A stretch of 64,000 bases of DNA from Posidoniimonas corsicana (GTDB lineage Bacteria > Planctomycetota > Planctomycetia > Pirellulales > Lacipirellulaceae), in contig NZ_SIHJ01000001.1 of the NCBI RefSeq assembly GCF_007859765.1, forward strand, positions 930,767-994,766, read 5' to 3'. The notes beneath the pieces were generated by a model, which worked only from the letters and a program-made list of their open reading frames with translations, did not search any database and was not told the DNA's origin. Numbering within the stretch: the stretch's first letter is position 1; each line of letters opens with the position of its first letter. Below, piece by piece: positions 56,793 to 64,000 of this stretch. The translations under genes were made by a program, and so were the position numbers.

Positions 56793-58236
56793 AGTAGCAC
56801 ATCACCGGTTGGCGAGCGGCCTGCACCTCGTCGGGCCGGCTGATCGCGGTGGTGTGGGGCGCCTCGTGCAGCAGGTCGGGGGCCTCTTCGGTGATCCGGA
56901 ACAGCGTCTCGGCGAAGTGGTCGAGCGTCTCTTTGCTCTCGGTCTCGGTCGGTTCGACCATGATCGCTTCCTTCACCGTCAGCGGGAAGTAAACGGTCGG
57001 CGCGTGGTAGCCGTAGTCCAGCAGCCGCTTGGCCACGTCCATCGAACTGACGCCCTTGTCCGCCTTGAGCTTGGCGCCGGTGGCGACAAACTCGTGCATG
57101 CAACGGTCGCCCTGCGGGACGGGCAGGAAGTGCTTCACCTTGCTCAGCAGGTAGTTGGCGTTGAGCACGGCCATGTCGCTCACCCGCCGCAGGCCGTCGG
57201 GGCCGTGGGCGCGGATGTAGCAGTAGGCGCGGACCAGCACGCCGGTGTTGCCGAAGAACGACCTCACACGGCCGATCGACTTCGGCACGTCGAAGTTTAG
57301 GGCGAAGGCGTCGCCCCGCTTCTCGACGACCGGCGTTGGCAGGTACGGGGCGAGCGCGTCGGTCACGCAGATCGGGCCGGCGCCCGGCCCGCCGCCGCCG
57401 TGGGGGCCGCTGAACGTCTTGTGGGGGTTGTAGTGCTGCATGTCGGCGCCGAAGTCGCCCGGGCGGGTGACGCCGAGCACCGCGTTCATGTTGGCGCCGT
57501 CCAGGTAGATCAGCCCGCCCCTGCCGTGCACGGCGTCGGCGATCGCCTTCATCGAGGGCTCGAATACACCAACCGTATTGGGGTTGGTGATCATGAACAC
57601 CGCGATCTGGTCGTCGAGCTTGGCGTGGAAGTCGTCCATGTCGACGGCGCCGGTCGGCAGCGTCTTGACCGTGACGGTCTGGAAGCCCGCCATCACGGCG
57701 CTGGCCGGGTTGGTGCCGTGCGCGCTGTCGGGGACGAGCACCTTCGTGCGTTGCATCCCATGGTCCCGGAAGTACGCCGCCGCGACCCACAGGGCGGCCA
57801 GCTCGCCGTGCGCGCCCGCCGCCGGCTGCAGGCTGCACGCGGGCAGGCCGGAGATCTCGCACAGGTACTGCTGCACCTCGTAGAGCAGCTGCAGCATCCC
57901 CTGCAGCGACTCCTCGGGCTGGTACGGGTGCACGTCCGCCATGCCGGGCAGGGCGGCGGCCCGCTCGTTCCGCTTCGGGTTGTGCTTCATCGTGCACGAG
58001 CCGAGCGGGTAGAAGTGGGTGTCGACGCTCATGTTCTGCGTCGAGAGGTTCACGAAGTGGCGCACCACCGCCGGCTCGGACAGCTCCGGCAGCGCCGGCG
58101 GCTGGTCGGCCAGCGCCGAGGCGGGCAGCAGGTCCGCCACCTCGCTCTGGGGGACGTCGCAAGCGGGCAGCAGGGTGGCGCGCCGCCCTGGCTTGGAGAG
58201 CTCAAACAACAGCTGGGTGTCGCGGGTGTTCTTCAT
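56785..58236 (-). CDS. gcvPB: Glycine dehydrogenase (decarboxylating), subunit 2
   Basis: A 483-residue PLP enzyme, the second half of the glycine cleavage P-protein. The substrate and PLP residues lie in FYPLGSCTMKHNPKRNE, LQPAAGAHGELA and the PLP lysine in HYNPHKTFSGPHGGGGPG. It forms a heterotetramer with GcvPA, which is not in the window. The start ATG (MKNTRDTQLLFELS) is typical. It precedes and overlaps the lipoate ligase gene. Confidence 0.95.
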   Translation of the reverse strand: MKNTRDTQLLFELSKPGRRATLLPACDVPQSEVADLLPASALADQPPALPELSEPAVVRHFVNLSTQNMSVDTHFYPLGSCTMKHNPKRNERAAALPGMADVHPYQPEESLQGMLQLLYEVQQYLCEISGLPACSLQPAAGAHGELAALWVAAAYFRDHGMQRTKVLVPDSAHGTNPASAVMAGFQTVTVKTLPTGAVDMDDFHAKLDDQIAVFMITNPNTVGVFEPSMKAIADAVHGRGGLIYLDGANMNAVLGVTRPGDFGADMQHYNPHKTFSGPHGGGGPGAGPICVTDALAPYLPTPVVEKRGDAFALNFDVPKSIGRVRSFFGNTGVLVRAYCYIRAHGPDGLRRVSDMAVLNANYLLSKVKHFLPVPQGDRCMHEFVATGAKLKADKGVSSMDVAKRLLDYGYHAPTVYFPLTVKEAIMVEPTETESKETLDHFAETLFRITEEAPDLLHEAPHTTAISRPDEVQAARQPVMCYCG

Positions 58237-58580
58237 GGCTTTGGCTTCATGCCAGGGCGGGGAGGGCGGCGTCGCCGGGGGCGGGGTGATAGCACTGGAT
58301 TATAGCGGCGCCGACGGCGCGTCGACAGCGGCCCCAGGCCCGAGAGTTTGCCCGACCGGAGTGACCCGCTGAGAGACGGCGGCCGACCGGCGGCGCCGGC
58401 TGGATCGGTTCCAGAGGATGACCGGACCGGCCGATCTGTGTGCTGTGGCGGCGCCGGCTGGGCGACCGCTGCGGGTAGCGCCGCCAAGCAGCCTTGGTGG
58501 CCCTCGCCAATCCTGGTACGGTTCCGAGCTGCTGGGAGCCCCGCCGCCACCCCACGATCGCCCTGGAGAAGGAGTTCCCC
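58237..58580. other. Intergenic region between gcvPB and a small lipoprotein gene
   Basis: About 340 bases holding two divergent promoters. The strong ribosome site of the lipoprotein gene (GGAGAAGGAG, 58565-58574) lies at its right end. No glycine riboswitch is recognisable to me. Confidence 0.4.
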
Positions 58581-59595
<1,015 letters not shown>

Positions 59596-61152
59596 ATGCG
59601 TAAGCTCCGTCAGCTGCTTGCCGTGGTCGCTATCCTGGCCGCCGCCGTCCCGGCCATCGCGCAGGACAAGCCGAACATCCTGGTCATCTGGGGTGATGAC
59701 ATTGGTATCCCCCAAATCAGCGCCTACACGCGCGGCTTGATGGGCTACAAGACGCCCAACATCGATCGCATCGCCAACGAGGGCATGCTGTTCACCGACT
59801 CGTACGGCCAGCAGAGTTGCACCGCGGGGAGGGCGAGCTTCATCCTGGGGCAGGAGCCATTCCGCACCGGCCTGCTGACCATCGGCATGCCGGGCGACCC
59901 GCACGGCATCACCGGGTGGATGCCCACCATCGCCGACGTGATGAAAACCAAAGGCTACGCGACCGGCCAGTTTGGCAAGAACCACCTGGGCGACCAGGAC
60001 CAACACCTGCCGACCAACCACGGTTTCGACGAGTTCTTCGGCAACCTCTACCACCTGAACGCCGAGGAAGAGCCCGAGGGCTACTTCTACCCGAAGGACC
60101 CGGAGTTCCTGAAGAAGTACGGCCCCCGCGGCGTGATCAAGTCGACCGCTGACGGCAAGATTGAGGACACCGGCCCGCTCAACACCAAGCGTATGGAGAC
60201 CATCGACGAGGAATTCCTGGCCGCCGCCAAGGACTTCATCCAGCGGCAGAACAAGGCGGACAAGCCGTTCTTCTGCTGGTTCAACTCCACGCGGATGCAC
60301 GTGTTTACGCACCTCAAGAAGGAGTCGCTGGGCAAGACCGGCAAGGGCATCCACGCCGACGGCATGGTTGAGCACGACGGCCACGTCGGCCAGCTGCTGG
60401 ACCTGCTGGACGAGCTGAAGATCGCCGACAACACGATCGTTATCTACAGCACCGACAACGGCGCCGAAATCGCCCTCTGGCCGGACGGCGCGATGACGCA
60501 GTTCCGCAGCGAGAAGGGCACCACCTGGGAGGGCGGCTTCCGCGTGCCGATGATGGTCCGCTGGCCGGGAGTCATCGAGCCGGGGTCGGTCTCCAACGAG
60601 ATCATCTCGAACATTGACTGGTTCCCCACCCTCTGCGCCGCAGCCGGCGAGCCTGACGTTAAGGAGAAGCTCGCTAAGGGCGCCAATTACAACTCCAAGG
60701 ACTTCAAGGTTCACCTGGACGGATTCAACTTCTTGCCGCACCTCAAGGGAGAAGAGGAGAAGGGACCCCGTGAGCAGATCTTCTACTTCGACCAAGGCGG
60801 CAACCTAAACGCGATCCGCTGGAACGACTGGAAAGTCAACTTTGCCATCAACGAGGGCAATATCGCCGAGGGCACCCGCAAGGTGACCGCCTGGGCGATG
60901 ATCACGAACCTGCGGATGGATCCCTACGAGCGGGGCATGGAGGAGGGCGGCAACTACATGGACTGGTACGCCCGCCAGATCTGGCTGCTTGTGCCGATCC
61001 AGCAGCAGATCAAGAACTTCTTCGCCGACTTTGGCGACTACCCCTACCAGACTGGCTCATCGCTTAACGCAGCGGGCATTAACTACGGGCTGCTGCAGAA
61101 GCAGGACGCGCTCAAGCGGCTCAAGCAGCTTGAGTCGATCAAACCCAGGTAG
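59596..61152 (+). CDS. Sulfatase (arylsulfatase type)
   Basis: A 518-residue exported sulfatase. A signal peptide (AVVAILAAAVPAIAQ) precedes the metal site VIWGDDIGIPQIS and the C-x-A-x-R motif CTAGRASF, whose Cys becomes formylglycine. Later blocks include GQFGKNHLGDQDQ and STDNGAE. The sequence is close to the next gene, a tandem duplicate. The polysaccharide or aryl substrate is unknown. The ATG at 59596 gives the signal peptide start; a longer upstream frame has no family match. Confidence 0.92.
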   Translation: MRKLRQLLAVVAILAAAVPAIAQDKPNILVIWGDDIGIPQISAYTRGLMGYKTPNIDRIANEGMLFTDSYGQQSCTAGRASFILGQEPFRTGLLTIGMPGDPHGITGWMPTIADVMKTKGYATGQFGKNHLGDQDQHLPTNHGFDEFFGNLYHLNAEEEPEGYFYPKDPEFLKKYGPRGVIKSTADGKIEDTGPLNTKRMETIDEEFLAAAKDFIQRQNKADKPFFCWFNSTRMHVFTHLKKESLGKTGKGIHADGMVEHDGHVGQLLDLLDELKIADNTIVIYSTDNGAEIALWPDGAMTQFRSEKGTTWEGGFRVPMMVRWPGVIEPGSVSNEIISNIDWFPTLCAAAGEPDVKEKLAKGANYNSKDFKVHLDGFNFLPHLKGEEEKGPREQIFYFDQGGNLNAIRWNDWKVNFAINEGNIAEGTRKVTAWAMITNLRMDPYERGMEEGGNYMDWYARQIWLLVPIQQQIKNFFADFGDYPYQTGSSLNAAGINYGLLQKQDALKRLKQLESIKPR

Positions 61153-61188
61153 CGGCGGCCGGACTGCCGTCGGAGAGTACTCTCAGGC

Positions 61189-61231
61189 CCGTCGCCGCGT
61201 CCGGCTCCCGGAAGCGGCGACGGCTTGTTTT
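61189..61231 (+). terminator. Terminator or attenuator hairpin between the sulfatases
   Basis: Arms CCGTCGCCGC (61189-61198) and GCGGCGACGG (61214-61223) pair perfectly around a 15-base loop, followed by a weak T-rich stretch (CTTGTTTTC). It may separate or attenuate transcription of the second sulfatase gene. Confidence 0.55.
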
Positions 61232-61260
61232 CGTTTACCACGCAACAGGTGGAGGCCAAC

Positions 61261-62799
61261 ATGAAGAGAACTGTATTGCTAACGCTTGCCGCATTGCTGG
61301 CCGGCGTGTCCGGCCTGCAGGCGCAGGACAAGCCCAACATCCTCGTCATCTTCGGTGACGACATCGGCCAGACGAACGTCTCGGCCTACACGATGGGCCT
61401 GGTCGGCTACCGCACGCCGAACATCGACCGCATCGCCAACGAGGGGATGATCTTCACCGACTACTACGCCGAGCAGAGCTGCACGGCGGGGCGGTCGACG
61501 TTTATCACCGGGCAGTGCACCTACCGCACCGGCCTGGCCAAGGTTGGCCTGCCCGGCGCCAAGGTGGGGCTGCAGGCGGAAGACCCAACCATCGCCGAGC
61601 TGCTCAAGCCGCACGGCTACGCGACCGGCCAGTTTGGCAAGAACCACCTGGGCGACCGCGACGAGTTCCTGCCGTCGGCCCACGGCTTCGACGAGTTCCT
61701 GGGGAACCTCTACCACCTCAACGCCGAGGAAGAGCCCGAGACCCGCAACTACCCACGCGACCCCGAGTTCCGCAAGAAGTTCGGCCCGCGGGGCGTGATC
61801 CACAGCTTCTCCGACGGCAAGATCCAGGACACCGGCCCGCTCACCAAGAAGCGGATGGAGACCATCGACGACGAAACCTCCGCGGCCGCGGCTGACTTCA
61901 TCGAGCGCCAGGTCAAGGCCGACAAGCCGTTCTTCTGCTGGTTCAACTCGACCCGCATGCACTTCCGCACCCATGTGAAGGAAGAGAACCGCGACGAGCC
62001 GGGCCTGACCTCGCGCACCGAGTACGCCGACGGCATGATCGAGCATGACAAGCACGTCGGCTTGCTGCTGGACAAGCTGGAGGAGCTCGGCGTGGACGAC
62101 AACACGATCGTCCTCTACACGACCGACAACGGCCCCCACAAGAACACCTGGCCCGACGCCGGCCTCAGCCCGTTCCGGAACGAGAAGAACTCCAACTGGG
62201 AGGGCGCGTTCCGCGTGCCCTGCGTGATCCGCTGGCCGGGCAAGATCAAGCCGGGCAGCATCGGCAACGGCATCGTCAGCGGCCTGGACTGGCTTCCGAC
62301 CTTCCTGGCGGCCGCCGGCGAGGACGACATCAAGGAGAAGCTGCTCACGGGCCACGAGGCCGGCGGCAAGACCTACAAGGTCCACCTGGACGGCTTCAAC
62401 CAGCTGCCCTACCTGACCGGCGAGGCCGACAAGTCGGCCCGCGAGTCGTTCTTCTACTTCAACGACGACGGCCAGCTGGTCGGCATGCGGTTTGAGAACT
62501 GGAAGATGGTCTTCCTGGAGCAACGCGCCAAGGGAACGCTGATGGTCTGGGCCGAGCCGTTCACCACGCTGCGTCTGCCCAAGATCTTCGATGTGCGGGC
62601 CGACCCGTACGAGCAGGCGGACATCACGTCCAACACCTACTACGACTGGCTGCTGGACCACGCGTTCCTGCTGGTTCCGGCCCAGCAGTACGCCGGCAAT
62701 TTCCTGGCGACCTTCAAGGAGTTCCCGCCGCGGCAGAAGCCCGACGCGTTCAACCTTGAGGACGTCATGAACAGCCTGTCCGAGGGCGTTAACCACTAG
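61261..62799 (+). CDS. Sulfatase (arylsulfatase type), tandem paralog
   Basis: A 512-residue exported sulfatase, closely similar to the previous gene: VIFGDDIGQTNVSAY, CTAGRSTFITG with the formylglycine Cys, GQFGKNHLGDRDEF and TTDNGPHKNTW. The signal peptide is VLLTLAALLAGVSGLQA. A shared middle block (NLYHLNAEEEPE) shows the duplication. The ATG at 61261 is the clear start. Confidence 0.92.
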   Translation: MKRTVLLTLAALLAGVSGLQAQDKPNILVIFGDDIGQTNVSAYTMGLVGYRTPNIDRIANEGMIFTDYYAEQSCTAGRSTFITGQCTYRTGLAKVGLPGAKVGLQAEDPTIAELLKPHGYATGQFGKNHLGDRDEFLPSAHGFDEFLGNLYHLNAEEEPETRNYPRDPEFRKKFGPRGVIHSFSDGKIQDTGPLTKKRMETIDDETSAAAADFIERQVKADKPFFCWFNSTRMHFRTHVKEENRDEPGLTSRTEYADGMIEHDKHVGLLLDKLEELGVDDNTIVLYTTDNGPHKNTWPDAGLSPFRNEKNSNWEGAFRVPCVIRWPGKIKPGSIGNGIVSGLDWLPTFLAAAGEDDIKEKLLTGHEAGGKTYKVHLDGFNQLPYLTGEADKSARESFFYFNDDGQLVGMRFENWKMVFLEQRAKGTLMVWAEPFTTLRLPKIFDVRADPYEQADITSNTYYDWLLDHAFLLVPAQQYAGNFLATFKEFPPRQKPDAFNLEDVMNSLSEGVNH

Positions 62800-62816
62800 C
62801 AGCCGCTTGCACTCCC

Positions 62817-62854
62817 AAGCGGGGCGTCCCAACCCGGGGCGCCCCGCTTTTTTT
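62817..62854 (+). terminator. Rho-independent terminator after the sulfatases
   Basis: Arms AAGCGGGGCG (62817-62826) and CGCCCCGCTT (62840-62849) pair perfectly, followed by a run of T to 62854. It closes the sulfatase unit. Confidence 0.85.
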
Positions 62855-62973
62855 GTGCCGATCGCAACTGCGAGAGTCGCCACAAAAGGTACGTCCGCGG
62901 GACAATTCTGATACGCTACACCGACACGGCTGTCGAGCGCGCCCCGCTTTCACTACACGGACCGGAGCAATAC

Positions 62974-63933
<960 letters not shown>

Positions 63934-63940
63934 GTCGCCC

Positions 63941-64000
63941 ATGGCCGCCCGCACAACGGTAACGCTAGAAGAGCTGATGCTGCTGCAGGCGGACGCGCGG
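63941..64000 (+). CDS. Start of a probable DUF58 protein, cut by the window edge
   Basis: Only 20 codons are visible (MAARTTVTLEELMLLQADAR). The position directly after a MoxR gene and the short TLEELMLLQADAR stretch fit the N-terminus of DUF58 proteins, which usually follow moxR. Not enough sequence for a firm call. Confidence 0.5.
   Translation, partial: MAARTTVTLEELMLLQADAR

Overview
The window is about 64 kb of GC-rich DNA from a planctomycete, most likely of the order Pirellulales (Lacipirellulaceae-like). The evidence is gene content: prepilin-like DUF1559 proteins, several sulfatases, PEP-CTERM and dockerin-like secreted proteins, a lysine/alanine-rich DNA-binding protein, a planctomycete-type tyrosine recombinase, and a MoxR gene followed by the start of a probable DUF58 gene. 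No species call is possible from the sequence alone.

Layout. 1-12.3 kb holds ordinary chromosomal genes: a STAS protein (cut by the window edge), an Fe-S/flavin reductase of the sulfite reductase alpha type, an exported phosphatase with a heme-binding motif, pyruvate kinase, an SDR oxidoreductase, a MazG-like protein, a membrane protein with an ABC ATPase, a divergent cupin/HxlR pair with two matching palindromes between the genes, and a sulfatase. 12.3-16.0 kb is poor in genes and looks like accessory debris: a small lower-GC hypothetical gene, a 3' remnant of a glycogen debranching enzyme, a strong hairpin, and two copies of a dispersed repeat whose third copy is near 50.4 kb.

16.0-25.1 kb is the most interesting part. 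A Fur-family regulator is followed by two small Cys/His-rich anchored proteins, two DUF1559 prepilin-like proteins, three secreted PEP-CTERM-type proteins with HxH-type histidine motifs, a MerC-like protein, an SO_0444-type metal permease and a lipoprotein. Four copies of one palindrome, TGCAA-N5-TTGCA, lie upstream of the regulator and of three other genes. One of the secreted proteins resembles the All3515 family, which is Zur-repressed in cyanobacteria. I read this as a zinc (Zur) regulon with a cell-surface zinc-handling system.

25.4-27.4 kb holds a complete IS5-family element with a programmed frameshift, inserted beside or in a broken tyrosine recombinase gene that abuts the 3' end of a tRNA-Glu gene. 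This looks like the edge of an integrated island. 27.6-64 kb returns to chromosomal genes: a six-heme lipoprotein, a Popeye-like membrane protein, cobA-hemD, TPR proteins, rpsT, pyrK/rluB, an SGNH hydrolase, an amidase, a HELGH metalloprotease, an exported catalase-peroxidase, a Gfo/Idh/MocA oxidoreductase, an isochorismatase/HxlR/FMN reductase group, cardiolipin synthase, a glycosyltransferase, an FHA protein, gcvPB with a lipoate ligase, tRNA-Arg, two tandem sulfatases and a MoxR ATPase.

Functions are assigned from recognisable motifs and remembered family patterns; no database search was run.
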